Part shown: piece after piece, positions 42,550 to 53,436 of the stretch
Layout of the letters: each line of letters begins with the position of its first letter
Position numbering within the stretch: the first letter of the stretch is position 1
Assembly (NCBI RefSeq): GCF_000276665.1
Contig: NW_004955480.1
Span: 6,064,812 to 6,128,811, forward strand
DNA length: 64,000 nucleotides
From: Chinchilla lanigera
Taxonomy: Eukaryota > Chordata > Mammalia > Rodentia > Chinchillidae
Reading direction: 5' to 3'
Program-made: the position numbers and the translations under genes
The notes under the pieces: generated by a model
Told to the model about the DNA's origin: nothing
The model's database searches: none
Seen by the model: the letters and a program-made list of their open reading frames with translations, nothing else

Positions 42550-44020
42550 TATTTAAGACATCCATATCTACCCTAAGACTACGCCCTGTACGGCAGACAC
42601 TGACAAGTCCTTTATGTGTCAAAGTTCCATCAGAAAACTGATGCCACATGTACACCTTAGGATGACTGAAGGAAGGTTTAATAAAAGGACTGTTTACAGC
42701 AGTGGGGAATGGGGTAGAAAAAAATCATGATCACTACCCCATATGCCTCAAGATACAAGGGAGAAAGTAAACACTGAAATACAGAAAAAAAGATTGATAT
42801 AAAGGGCTATCTTGAGAAAATCTTTTTTTATTTAAAAAAAAAAGAAGGAAAACATATTCACAGACAGACATCCATTTACAAAATAGCATAAGAACAGTAC
42901 AAACAAAACAGAGTTACAGACAAAGTCATAGGAAATTAACCACGGTTGTTGTATTACTTATAGATATCTTGAAAGTGTTTGAGAAGAAGATCTTCAAACA
43001 AGAACAGAGTCACCTCTGAGAAGTACTGCAAGAAGGGAACAAGGAAGAAATATTCTCTGTCCTTCCACTTTTCATTTTCTCTAGGATCTTGTCAGAGCTC
43101 CTATTACCCAACCCCTCCTGGAAGCCAAAGTCTCAGGAACTTGATGATGCAATAAATACAGCTCAGCTTCCAGGGGCAGAAAAGATGGAGAAGACTGCAC
43201 AGAAGATCCAGGGGTACAAAAATCTGCATGATTGCATACACCACAGCTATTTCCCTTTCGTTTTTTCTTTTTTGTTTTTTTCCTTTTTGATTATCCCTAG
43301 TGACACAGTGTCGGTAAATTAATGACATGGAAGCAGAAGTTCACTTGGAAGTTTTAGAAACTTTTTTCTTCCCCCAATACAGAGGCCATACCTTCTTTCT
43401 TGTCCCTTTTTCTTCCTACCTGAAAGTGGACAAGAGGCCAGATAAAAAAGAACTGTCTTGTTAAAATGAAAAAAAAATTATGGACGGCAGCCAAGGATGG
43501 CAGAGTAGAAACATGGAAAGAGGCAGGATTACTGGTAGCCCCAGTCTATCACTACACTTCTCATGAGGGAAAACAGTACCCCCATTTGTTAAGACTCAGA
43601 AGTCAGATTTTCATTTTATGTGCCACACTTAATCACTAACTGATATGCTAAGCACCAGGTAGGAGATGGCAGTTCAGTCACGCACTTCCCAGGACAATGT
43701 TTGCTGCACACACTCAAATGTTGCCTATATAAACCAATTATGTATGCATGCAATATGTGTAATTTTGTTTGTGTATGCAGGCATTTCCACACTAAACACC
43801 ACTCTTCTCATTCTGGGGCATTCTATCATTAAAGTTATAATCGGGTAGTGAATACCTGGAAGTAATTCTACTCCTTAAGGGTGAATTACTTGATTCTTTT
43901 CTCATCTGTTCTATTCTGATTTCATTAAGCAAGCCCTCAAGCTTTCAGGAATGTCATCCTGTCATTGTCTACTATTAAGTCATCTAATGACAGACAACAA
44001 AATATCTACTGCCAAAATAA
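42550..44020. other. Unassigned sequence
   Basis: No gene recognised. 42590-42790 may be an unnamed old repeat. ccaaggatggcagagtag near 43490 recalls an L1 5' start but is too short to call. Confidence 0.35.
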
Positions 44021-44029
44021 ACACCAACA

Positions 44030-44190
44030 TTTGTTATAAACTTACTGTGTGCCAGGCATTGTGGTCTATTTCATTCTTTTATTCCTAGTTTTATTTTTAA
44101 TTTTACTTCGTAAATCAAAAAACTGAGACTTGAAAACTTACATTTCTTGGCTAGTTAGCAGGAGTGGCACCCAGTAATCTACTTTGGTAG
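44030..44190 (-). mobile_element. MIR SINE, antisense
   Basis: 'aacttactgtgtgccaggca', 'ttgtggtctatttcattctt', aatcaaaaaactgagacttg and 'ttggctagttagcaggagtg' follow antisense MIR. Confidence 0.8.
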
Positions 44191-44249
44191 TCTCATTTCA
44201 GAATTTACATTCTTGCAAGAATGTAGATTAGGACAATTAAGAATATGTT

Positions 44250-44455
44250 CTCTAAGGTCAAAGCCTGGACTCTACATTTGGCACCACTATTTAGCAGCTG
44301 TGTGAACATGGACAAGACAATTTCTCTGTGCCTTGGTTTCCACATATATATAAAATGGGGATGATAATAATGCATTTTATGAGTATTAAATGGATCAACA
44401 TACAAACAGCGCTGAACCCAGAATCTGTTACCAAATGGCCACTTGATAAACATTG
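44250..44455 (+). mobile_element. MIR SINE, sense
   Basis: gtcaaagcctggactctaca, 'actatttagcagctgtgtga', acatggacaagacaatttctctgtgccttggtttcc and 'aaatggggatgataataatg' form a well-kept MIR. Confidence 0.93.
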
Positions 44456-44559
44456 TCCTGATTTTCCGGTCCCATAGGAGTTACACATTGGCTCTACTCA
44501 GGCAGACCAAGATGGCAGAGATCATCTTCTCAGAGCCAAGATTAAATGATAAAAGCACT

Positions 44560-44720
44560 GGGCCCTGTTAGCTCACCAAGTCATTTACCATCTCTGATCC
44601 TCACTTTTCACATCTCTAAAATCAGAATGAATGTTGGTGCCTGCCTACTTCACAGTGCTTTTATGAGTATCAAATTAAATAATCTATAGAAATGATGCAA
44701 AAACTAAAACACTGTACAAA
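44560..44720 (+). mobile_element. MIR SINE, sense
   Basis: 'caccaagtcatttaccatct', ctgatcctcacttttcacatctctaaaatcag, 'gcctgcctacttcacagtgc' and 'ttatgagtatcaaattaaat' follow sense MIR. Confidence 0.85.
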
Positions 44721-44969
44721 GCTGTCATTCGATTTCTTTCTCACCCAACTCAGTCAAGAGTTCTAGGCAATGGCCAGAAGCAGTGTCTCCTCTGCAAACA
44801 GTATGTTACAATCTCTTTCAATAGTCCTTTCTTTCATGGCGCTTTTTAAACTGGTATGACTTCCATTAAGCTGTTGGACTCAAACATATCTCAGGTAAAA
44901 TGCCAAGAGCTTAACATTTCATATGTTTCCCTTTGACCTTGGAGTTTCTAATGCAGATGATTCAACTAG

Positions 44970-45190
44970 TTTATTCATTCAATTTATTGGACACTTTTTT
45001 ATAGGTCACACCTTTGCTTACCACTGGAGATACAGCAGCAAATCAGAAAGTGCTGCGCTCTAGACTTGTAAGCTAGGTGTGAAGAGGTATAATTACAATA
45101 CAGTGTGCCCAGAAGGGAAATTCTGCCCAGGGCAGTGACATCCTCAAGGTAGGTGAAATGCGAGCTGAATCTTCAAGGTCCTTTACAGGA
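44970..45190 (-). mobile_element. L2 LINE 3' end, antisense
   Basis: 'ttattcattcaatttattgg', 'tgcttaccactggagataca', gcagcaaatcagaaagtgctg and the downstream 'gggaaattctgcccagggca' segment follow antisense L2. Confidence 0.75.
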
Positions 45191-45418
45191 AAGGTGGGAG
45201 AAGAAGCAGGCAACTTTTTTAGCTTACCTCCACTGAGGCAGCACAGGTAGGGTGTGTTGTAGGAAGTGTAAGCTCTTTCTGTAGCCTTGTGCCTTCTTAG
45301 TGTGGTCTCTTTTATGAGGAGAAGAGCCTAGCTGGGGTTGGAAAAGATAAAGACCACCTTTCTAATTACTTAACACAAGTCCCTTCAAGGAGCAGAAGCC
45401 AGGTTCCCCAACCTTAAT

Positions 45419-45421
<3 letters not shown>

Positions 45422-45459
<38 letters not shown>
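45422..45459. repeat. (GA)n microsatellite
   Basis: Nineteen uninterrupted GA units. Confidence 0.97.
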
Positions 45460-45462
<3 letters not shown>

Positions 45463-45592
45463 GAGGGTCTGACTTGTATTTGATATTTTCTTTAGGTGTC
45501 TGTGTCTTCCTGTGTAATTCTGGAAATGTTTACTTCTTCATATTTTCTCCTTTCATCTACTTCCCAAACACCAGGATGTTTAGGGAGAGATT

Positions 45593-45942
45593 TGCTATGG
45601 TCTGACTGTTTGCGTCCCCACTAAAACTCTTATGTTGAAACCCAATGTCATGATATTGGGAAGTAGGATTTGGGGAGGTGACAAGGACATAAACAGCCCC
45701 CAGGAATGGGATTTGGTGCCTCATAAAGGAGGCCCGAGGATTGCTTATTTCTTCCATCATGTGAAGACACAATAAGAAAGTTCCTTTTATAAGACAGAAA
45801 GCAAGCTCTCACCAAATTCTAAAACCACTGACACCTTGTTTTTGGATTTCCAACCTCCAAGACTGTGATAAATAGTGCTCTGTTGTTTATAAGCCACCAA
45901 GCTCATGGTATGTTGTTATGGGAGCCCAACTGGACCAAAACA
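45593..45942 (+). mobile_element. MLT1 MaLR solo LTR
   Basis: A clear MLT1: tgctatggtctgactgtttg, 'actcttatgttgaaacccaa', 'gcctcataaaggaggcccga', 'catcatgtgaagacacaata', 'gcaagctctcaccaaattct', 'aacctccaagactgtgataa', 'gttgtttataagccaccaag' and a 'ggaccaaaaca' end. Starts TG and ends CA as expected of an LTR. Confidence 0.95.
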
Positions 45943-45944
45943 GT

Positions 45945-46445
45945 CAGTGAGGGAGATTATATGAACTAGTCTGGGATTATCCAGTTTTTCTCAAAAGTTA
46001 TAAAAACTAACCTTTGATGACTCTAATAAAGGTTAAGATTAATAAATAAATCAGAAGCTGCTGTAGTTTTAGAAATCTGTTACAACTTTTTCAGCTTCAT
46101 TGTGATGATGGTCAGGTATTGTTATGAAAACTGTAAAGGTGCAATTGCAAGATAAAAATATCTGCAAAAACTAAAGCTTTTCTTCCAAGTAGTGTTGGTC
46201 TTTCCAAGTATAGAAAGAATTTACTCAGGAGGTGCCTACATCTGAAGTGCAATGAAGAAATAAGAGGTGCAGACATCAACAACTTTCAGCGACCCTCACT
46301 GAGTTGGTTCTGGGCCGGGGCCCGGGGTGCCAAGCTGATCTGGACACAGACCTACTGCTGGAGGAGATCAGCAGACTAGGAAGGAACAATCTGGGATTTC
46401 TGACTCATCTGTTCACTTCAAAAAATGTTGATGAAGGGTCATTAA
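45945..46445. other. Unassigned, with a GC-rich patch at 46300
   Basis: No family recognised. A block around 46300-46330 (ggttctgggccggggcccgg) is far more GC-rich than anything near it. An 81-codon plus-strand frame starts there. It runs into the SINE downstream, so the frame as a whole is not a gene, though its first 45 codons lie in non-repeat DNA. Confidence 0.35.
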
Positions 46446-46449
46446 CACT

Positions 46450-46605
46450 TAGTCTCCCAAGGCAGAAAGACAGCAAGTTCAAGTTCAACTTGGTTAATTT
46501 AGCAAGACCCTGTCTTAAAATAAAAATTTTAAAAGGTCTGGAGACATAGCTTATTGGTACTAAGTTCAATCCCTAGTCCTTGAAAAACTAAAATAGTTGA
46601 ATTCT
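46450..46605 (+). mobile_element. B1-dID composite SINE, sense, decayed
   Basis: The B1 end (cagcaagttcaagttcaact, 'tagcaagaccctgtcttaaa') runs into an ID part (ggtctggagacatagcttat, 'gttcaatccctagtccttga'). This is the same composite as at 6400 and 37195 in the other orientation. Confidence 0.8.
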
Positions 46606-46671
46606 TTATCCCTGGTAAAACCCAAGGTCAGGTTTCCAGTCGCTGGCTGTGGGTTACAATTTAAAATGTCA

Positions 46672-46775
46672 GGGACTGGGGATTTAGCTCAGCGGCAAAA
46701 GCACCTGCCTGGCAAGCGCAAGGTCGTGAGTTCGGTTCCCGGTACCGGAGAAAAAACAAAAAAAAAAAGATAGCT
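46672..46775 (+). mobile_element. ID SINE with 15-bp target duplication
   Basis: gggactggggatttagctca body, intact A and B boxes, A-rich tail. The duplication caatttaaaatgtca is perfect at 46657-46671 and 46776-46790. Confidence 0.95.
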
Positions 46776-46794
46776 CAATTTAAAATGTCATGTC

Positions 46795-48030
46795 TGAGAT
46801 CACAGGAGACTCACTTTGTTCTATTTACCCCATTTCACTCTGAATCTGCAGGTTTGAACAGCACACGAAAGAACTTTTATTAAGGACATTTTCCCAAAGG
46901 CTAACCATTTTGTAAGTGTCCTCCGTGCCACTTCCAGAGAACTCCTTGTACCCAAGACTAAGATTGTTGTTCCTCCTCGCCTGTCATTCCAGTCCCCTAT
47001 GGTCCTAGTATAGAAGTGCTCTTCCATATGACAGAGAGTTCATACTCTTAACTCTTCTTTCTGACTTTGAAATCATCCTGTCTCTTAAAATTCAGCTTTA
47101 TTGCCCAGGTCTGGTTGTGTGCACTCAACACAAAATGAAGTAGATATCTGGGAAATCTCCATTTATTTGATCCTTGTGGATAGAAAAACCAGATACTTTG
47201 ATACAGGAAACCAACTCTGCAAGCATCAGCTATCCCATTTGACCTTGTGATTGAAATTTATTAAATAACCACCAAATCTTCAGTACATAATAAGACATTA
47301 TATGAGTGAGTGATTTCACTTGAGGCAAAGGAGGATTTTATTACATATCATTTACATTTTTTAAATTCAGCACTTGAAGGGCTATTATTCCCATCTAGAA
47401 AAAATATTATTTGCCTGGCATATGGTAAATGCTCAATATATATATTTGTGAAAAAGTAAATGAGCAAATGAATAATTGAGTGAAAGTTTTTAATCTTTAA
47501 ATGCTAATGCTCAAAATCACAGTGGAAGTAGGCATACAGCTCCAGAAGACATTAAGCAGGAAAATGACATAGTGAGATTGGTATTTTAAAAGATCATGAT
47601 AATTTTATTTAACCATTATTTAACCTTTATTGGCTTCCTAGAAGAAATACATACTAATCTAAAAATCTATAATTCATTGAATAGGTCAAAGAAGGAGCCA
47701 TTAGGACTCAGCCCATCAGAAAACTCCAATTTTTTTATGCTCTGTATAAGAAAATCAGCACTTAGTGAGACTCTAAATACCTCACATATATTTGTTTTCT
47801 CCTGCCCTACAGACTTCTCATTTCAAAAAAAGGTATCTTAGTGGCCTGCTGTTTGTTTAATCTTCCAAAATAGGACGTGCTAGGTTATTTCCTCTATATT
47901 GGCCTCTAAAAGCTACTGATTCCTCTCTTGCTATGTACTTTCCTCCTCCACCTCCCAGCCTTGCTCATTCTTTGAATAAATATAGCATCCTAGGTCCCTG
48001 TGGTAGGGTCCAGCAATGAAGTGAGTGGCT
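46795..48030. other. Unassigned AT-rich sequence
   Basis: No gene recognised. An L2-like tail ('gcctggcatatggtaaatgc' tcaatatat) lies at about 47413-47485. Confidence 0.4.
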
Positions 48031-48034
48031 CCTT

Positions 48035-48129
48035 CCCTCAAAGTGTTTATTAAGATGCAGAGAATTTGCATTTCTAACCTGAGTCCAGGTAATACAAATG
48101 CTGGAGGGCCCCCCTTGGAGAACCACTGG
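48035..48129 (+). mobile_element. MER5-type hAT-Charlie fragment
   Basis: 'gcagagaatttgcatttcta', acctgagtccaggtaataca and a closing 'ggagaaccactg', the usual right terminal repeat of MER5 elements. Confidence 0.8.
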
Positions 48130-48802
48130 TCTCGTGGATTCTTAAAAACTCTTGAAAGAAATTAACAGAGCAGATGAGCAAGGCAAGAGCTTTGTTATGA
48201 AGTGCTCAACAGCCTTATACTGATTTCCCAAGAAAAACTCACAAATGCTCCACCTCCAATATCTGTTATTAAAATCTTGAAAATTATCCCTACTCTACAA
48301 ATTCCAATCTTTTTAATAACACCACAATAGTTTCTCCATAAAAATAGGGTAAACTCCTGAATCAAGACAATAAACACTGTCTTATAGTAAGATGTTTTTC
48401 TTTTCATTCATATAAGACTTATGTTTCTTCCAAAACTTTTACAAAATTAGACACTTTTACGAAAACATATCCTAACACAATCTAAAGTGCCATTTCCCCT
48501 ACACTTGCACCCAGTTTTTTATAACTTTTTAGCCTGTTCAGTTAAAGACTTTAAAAATACATGACTGCCTTCTCCTTATAAATAATCCCCATAATAAAGA
48601 TGCATGAACCCCTCTTTAAGTCTTCATTCACCACTTCCACCCCTCCCTGGCTGGGCAAGCACTATTGGTTACTATACATCTTTTCAGATTTGTTTTCTAT
48701 TCAATTTCACATTGTTCACACATAGAAGTTTAGAATTTGCTTTTATTTTTAATATAAATGCCATGTAATACATGTATCATTTTGCACTCACTCTTTGTCC
48801 CT

Positions 48803-48864
48803 TGATTTTTTTTTTTTTTTTTTTGGTTTTTCTCCGGTGCCGGGAACCGAACTCACGACCTTAC
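48803..48864 (-). mobile_element. ID SINE, antisense, truncated by assembly gap
   Basis: Poly-T, then tttttctccggtgccgggaa ccgaactcacgacctta, the reverse complement of the ID B box and 3' end. The 5' half of the element, about 45 bases, is missing in the gap. Confidence 0.92.
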
Positions 48865-49047
48865 NNNNNNNNNNNNNNNNNNNNNNNNNNNNNNNNNNNN
48901 NNNNNNNNNNNNNNNNNNNNNNNNNNNNNNNNNNNNNNNNNNNNNNNNNNNNNNNNNNNNNNNNNNNNNNNNNNNNNNNNNNNNNNNNNNNNNNNNNNNN
49001 NNNNNNNNNNNNNNNNNNNNNNNNNNNNNNNNNNNNNNNNNNNNNNN
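48865..49047. other. Assembly gap, 183 N
   Basis: A run of 183 N. Unlike the 100-N gap its odd length suggests an estimated size. It begins inside an ID SINE and ends just before an (AAAT)n-type tail at 49050-49072. Confidence 0.99.
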
Positions 49048-49374
49048 CCATAAAATAAATAAATAAATAAAATATACGCTAAGATATTTATGAAGTCATC
49101 ATATATAGATGTATTTCACTATTTGTAATGCCTGCATAGTATTCCATAGTAGGAAACTACCATTGTTTAGATTACCACACCCTCTTTAATAGACACTTAG
49201 GATTTTTCTAAACTTTTGCTATTGCTAAGAATGCACTTATGAACATTTTTGGTCATGCCCACCTTTGAAAACATTCAAGCATAGTATTTCCGGGTTAAGA
49301 GTTGGTATATTAAAAACATAAGAAAATGGCATAGCTATGCAGCTCTTCCAAAATATGATAACAGTTTTCACTTT

Positions 49375-49785
49375 CAAAAGCAGGGTTTAAATTCATCCTT
49401 TGTCCCACATCCTCGTTCCCAATGGCTATTAAACTTTTGAAATGTTGCAATATGGCAGATATTCAAAACCATCCTTTTGATGCATTTATTAAAAGTATTC
49501 TTCAATCCCAATGAATCTTCTGGATTTTTATTCTTTAAAAACTGCCTACTGCAGCACATAAATTGTTTTCATTTGAACTGATCTATTTTCCATTTTCTCC
49601 CTAAAGAAAATTTCCTAAGTATGAGGGATGCTAGTCTCTCAAAGTTTGAATTCACAAATATCCTTTTTAAAAAACATGAACTCCAAAAGGAAATACATCA
49701 AAATATTAATGATACTTGTTTCCTGTGTTTTACATATTTTAAATTTATTCTTCTTGCTGCCTTTTCCAAATTTTCTCCAATAGCT
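49375..49785. other. No recognised gene or repeat
   Basis: AT-rich. A 95-codon plus-strand frame (49621-49908) runs into the MIR that follows and is not a gene. Confidence 0.4.
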
Positions 49786-49787
49786 AA

Positions 49788-49995
49788 TGTTTATAGAGTC
49801 CTTACTATCTGCCAGTCCCATTCCAAACACTTTCCAAGTGTCATCTCATTTCATCATCAAAAGAAGCATGAAAGGGGGGTCCTGATATTATCCCTGCTAT
49901 ACACATAAAGGCTTTAGAGATGTGAAATGCCTTTCCCCATATCTCACAGCTGTGAAGCATTTCAGCACACACAGGCTGACTCCAGGTTTCAGTCA
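49788..49995 (-). mobile_element. MIR SINE, antisense
   Basis: tttatagagtccttactatc, 'tgccagtcccattccaaaca', 'gtgtcatctcatttcatcat', 'tattatccctgctatacaca', 'tctcacagctgtgaagca' and 'gctgactccaggtttcagtc' follow antisense MIR. Confidence 0.88.
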
Positions 49996-49999
49996 CTGC

Positions 50000-51040
50000 C
50001 AATGATCATGTACTATTTCTATAACTTGGTTAGATAAAATAACATTTAAATATCAACTGACAGGAACATTACATAGACTAAGAGATCCACAGCATTATGA
50101 CCTATGAGCTTATTAGTCCCTTTGTAATCTCCCTTCCGTATTTCAGTGGTGAGGTTAGCTATGTCAAGCCTTCTCTCCACACTCATCTTTGTCAAAAAAT
50201 TTAATGATACAGGCTTTGAGAAAATAGAGATTTTAGGATCTTTTAATCATCCTATAATTCATTTTTGTGAGCTTTTCTTTGTCTCTTGGGAAGAGATCTT
50301 GTTCTATAAAACACACCCTGTAATTTCATTGTTAGCTCCTCTGTGTAACACACTTAGCCAGTACTGCTTATTTATTTGAATCTCCTCAAATCCTACCCTT
50401 TTACTAATAGTTCATATGTTCTAAAACAACTTGGAAAGGCCAGAACACCCAACAGTGACACATAGTTCCCAGAGCAAAGCCTTTGTGGTTAGGCTTCCAG
50501 CTCCTTAGCCCTGGTGGTGATGACTGAGAATCCCTGTCAAAGAATATCAACAGATTGCATTACAATCTGTCAGTCGTTCTCTAGAGAGAGGAACTGGCAA
50601 CTCGCTATATTAAAGCACTGCAATCAAGCATCTGGAATATGGCAGTACACATCTAGTTTATGTGAACTGATGAGTTGCGGCAATTTATTATCCTGTACTT
50701 TTTGACATAATCTCATTCACAGCATCTTTAATACAAATGTACAATGCATGTGAATCACAATTGTTATTCAAGCCATACCTTGGTAAATACCATTTTGGAG
50801 ATTTAACTTTGTAGAGTTACATATAGATTTACTCCAAACACAGAAAAACACACTTTTACAATTTTAATTTAAAAAATATCTGCCCTGTTCCTTTGTCTCA
50901 TGCCACCAGGAGGATTAAGACAACTTTTTAATAAAACATTTATGTAGATCTGTGCCTAATTATGTAATAACCTCCTTGTGTTTTCATATAGGGAGGTCAA
51001 CAATTAGAGCCTAGGCTCAAAGGGCCTGAAATCATTGTAA
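50000..51040. other. Repeat-poor block without recognised gene
   Basis: About 1 kb in which I recognise no transposon. It contains taatta/aattatgtaat-type AT motifs and no convincing frame. Candidate conserved non-coding DNA. Confidence 0.35.
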
Positions 51041-51044
51041 TGGC

Positions 51045-51230
51045 TACAGTACATAGAGCACTTATCATGTGTCCAGTACTGTATCTCTGTTCTACATGCA
51101 TTATTTCATTGAATCTTCTCAGTGTCCCATGAAGTCAGTATTATCCTGACATCACAAGGAAGGTGTTGATTAGGCAGTAAATCATTTCTGCAGAGCCATG
51201 TAGCTGGTAAGTAGTAGAGTTGGGATTATT
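51045..51230 (-). mobile_element. MIR SINE, antisense
   Basis: 'agagcacttatcatgtgtcc', agtactgtatctctgttctacatgc, 'ttatttcattgaatcttctc', 'catgtagctggtaagtagta' and gagttggga follow antisense MIR. Confidence 0.9.
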
Positions 51231-51239
51231 TATCCATTA

Positions 51240-51690
51240 CTTTTGTTGCACAGCAAACTACTCTAAAACTTAGTGATTTAAAACAATAACCATTTAATAC
51301 ACAAAGCTATAGTTCAGAAACTTGAACCGCACTCAACTGAATTCAGCTGGACCTTACTCCTGTGTCTATAGTCAGCTCTTGAGTCACCTTCTGAGGTGAA
51401 TATTGGATCAGCTGAGGCTAGTTAGGGAACCTGGATTTTTATCCACATGGCTGTATGAGCCCAAGTCCAATCATGTATTATGCTCACAGTTTCATGCACA
51501 ACAAGAGAGGGCAAATCCTAACGTAGATGCATTTGTCAACCTGCTCCTTGTATTACATTTGCTACCCTTTTATTAGCCAATCCTAGCCCCAAAGACAATC
51601 CAGATTCAAGCCTAATGTAGACAGAGACTGTACCTTTTGAGAGGCAATTTTAAAGTTGCCACTAATTTCAGTTCACATTTTGCTGATGCC
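51240..51690 (+). mobile_element. Ancient mammalian interspersed repeat (family not named)
   Basis: 'tgttgcacagcaaactactc', 'taaaacttagtgatttaaaa', caataaccatttaatacac and 'cacatggctgtatgagccc' resemble a widespread mammalian repeat. Its usual form opens with lost-lock 'aaaacttagtggcttaaaac'. I recall the pattern but not its name with certainty. Confidence 0.5.
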
Positions 51691-51889
51691 AAAGCCCATC
51701 TTGACCTGTGTGGTCTCTAATCTAGTTCATATCCTCTACATATTGTCCATTGTATAATAGGCTACTATTCCTGAAGACTGAGATTTCTGTCTACTTATGA
51801 AAGCCAATGCAAGTACTGGAAAGAGATTATAAACAGGAGGAAAACCCTCTCTGCTTCAGGCTAAATATCCATCAGTGAGTGAAATATCT

Positions 51890-52450
51890 GAGAGGTACTA
51901 TGTCCCCTATGCATAGGCCTAGCATGTTAAGGATCTTTTGTAGTTCCCTATATGTTTTAGGGTAATTTTTTTCTATGAAAAGTACCATTGGCATTTAGAC
52001 TGCGATTTCATTGAATCTGTAGCTCTCTCTGCAGAATACAGACATTTTAACAATATTAATTCTTCCAATCCATGAACATGAGATATTTTCTATCTGTACC
52101 TTTGTCGGTTTCTTTCATCAATGCTTTATTGTATTTAAAGTACAGTTTTTTTTATCTTCTTAGTTATATTTGCTCTTAAATATTTTTGATGCTATTGTAA
52201 ATGGGATTTTTATTCATCATTAGTGTATATAATGGTACTATTTTGTGTTGGTTTTTATCATGTAACTTTGCTGGATTTGTTGATTTGTTCTAACAGTTTT
52301 TCATGGTATCTGTAAGATTTACTATATATACGCTATATATAAGACCGTGACATCTGCAAATAGAGGCAATTTAATTACTTCCTTTATAATTTGGATGCCT
52401 TTTGTTTTTGATTATATATATACTAAAATTTTACTTATATTTATATAAAC
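51890..52450 (-). mobile_element. L1 ORF2 fragment, antisense
   Basis: 'tttcattgaatctgtagctc', 'gacattttaacaatattaat', tcttccaatccatgaacatg, 'tttctttcatcaatgcttta', 'gctattgtaaatgggatttt', 'ttctaacagtttttcatggt' and 'gacatctgcaaatagaggca' are standard antisense ORF2 strings. Frames are broken. Confidence 0.95.
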
Positions 52451-52615
52451 TAAAATAAATAACGCATATTAATTGTATGTATTAGCTCAGTTCATGTGAT
52501 ATTTTCATATTTATGTATAGCATTCCCTGATCAAAGCCAGTCCTCTTTTTTATCCCCATCCTCACCCCACCTCCACCCCCACAAATTTCCCTATCTCTAG
52601 TAATTTCTATTTTCC

Positions 52616-52765
52616 TTATTTTTTTTTTTCAGTTTTTTGAGGCAGAGTCTCAATATGTAGTCCAGGCTAGCCTTGAACTCACTGTGCAGCCTAGGCTGGT
52701 CTTGAACTCACAGCATTTCTCCTGCCTCAGCCTCCTGAGTGCTGGGTTTACATGCCCGGCTCTAG
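52616..52765 (-). mobile_element. B1 SINE, antisense, with internal duplication
   Basis: Poly-T, gaggcagagtctcaatatgt, two copies of the 29-base unit (gtccaggctagccttgaact / gcctaggctggtcttgaact), ctcctgcctcagcctcctga, gtgctgggtttacatgcc. Confidence 0.95.
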
Positions 52766-53409
52766 TAATTTCCATTCTAGATTCAAGTCAATTTCTTAGC
52801 TTCTACATGTGAAAGAGAAAATATGGCACTTGCCTTTCTGTTCTTGGTTTATTACATTTCCTATCATCCAATTTCATCCATTTTAATATGAATGATAAGA
52901 TTTAAGCATTCTTTATGACTGATACTCCATTGTGTATATAGCCTATTTCTTTATCTAGTCATCCAGTGGTAGGCACCTAGACTAAGTGCATAGTTTAGTT
53001 ATTGTGAATAGTACCACAATAAGTATAGGCAGGCAGGTATCTCTTTGGTATGCTGATTTCATTTCCTTAGGGTTTGTACACAGAAATGGGATAGATACAC
53101 TTATGATAGATCTACTTTTAGGTTTTGAGAAGCCTCCATATCGGACTCAATGGTTGTGTTAATTTATTTCCTCACCCACAATGTATATTTTGTATTCATT
53201 TGTTGCTTTGCTGTTGTTGTTGTTTTGATAATAGCCATTCTATGGGGTTATATGGTTTCTCATTATAGTTTTTTTTTCTCATTATAGTTTTTATCTGTTT
53301 TTTTCTGGTGGCTAATGAGAATGAGCTTTATTAATATATTTGTTGGCTATTTATAGTCTTCTTTCAAGATATGCATGTTGAGATACTTTGCCTGTTACGA
53401 TAGGATTGC

Positions 53410-53436
53410 CTGTTTGTTTGTTTGTTTGTTTGTTTT
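53410..53436. repeat. (TTTG)n microsatellite
   Basis: About six TTTG units inside the antisense L1. Confidence 0.95.

Larger units (their letters stand above)
48440..49370 (-). mobile_element. L1 3' UTR remnants, antisense, split by SINE and gap
   Basis: 'ctgcatagtattccatagta', gaaactaccattgtttag, 'agacacttaggatttttcta' and 'gctattgctaagaatgcact' are antisense L1M 3' strings right of the gap. The left part (48440-48800) fits the same 3' UTR class more loosely. Confidence 0.6.

Noticed and set aside
43488..43510. ccaaggatggcagagtag as an L1 5' end
   Set aside because: Only a short match, with no L1 5' UTR following.
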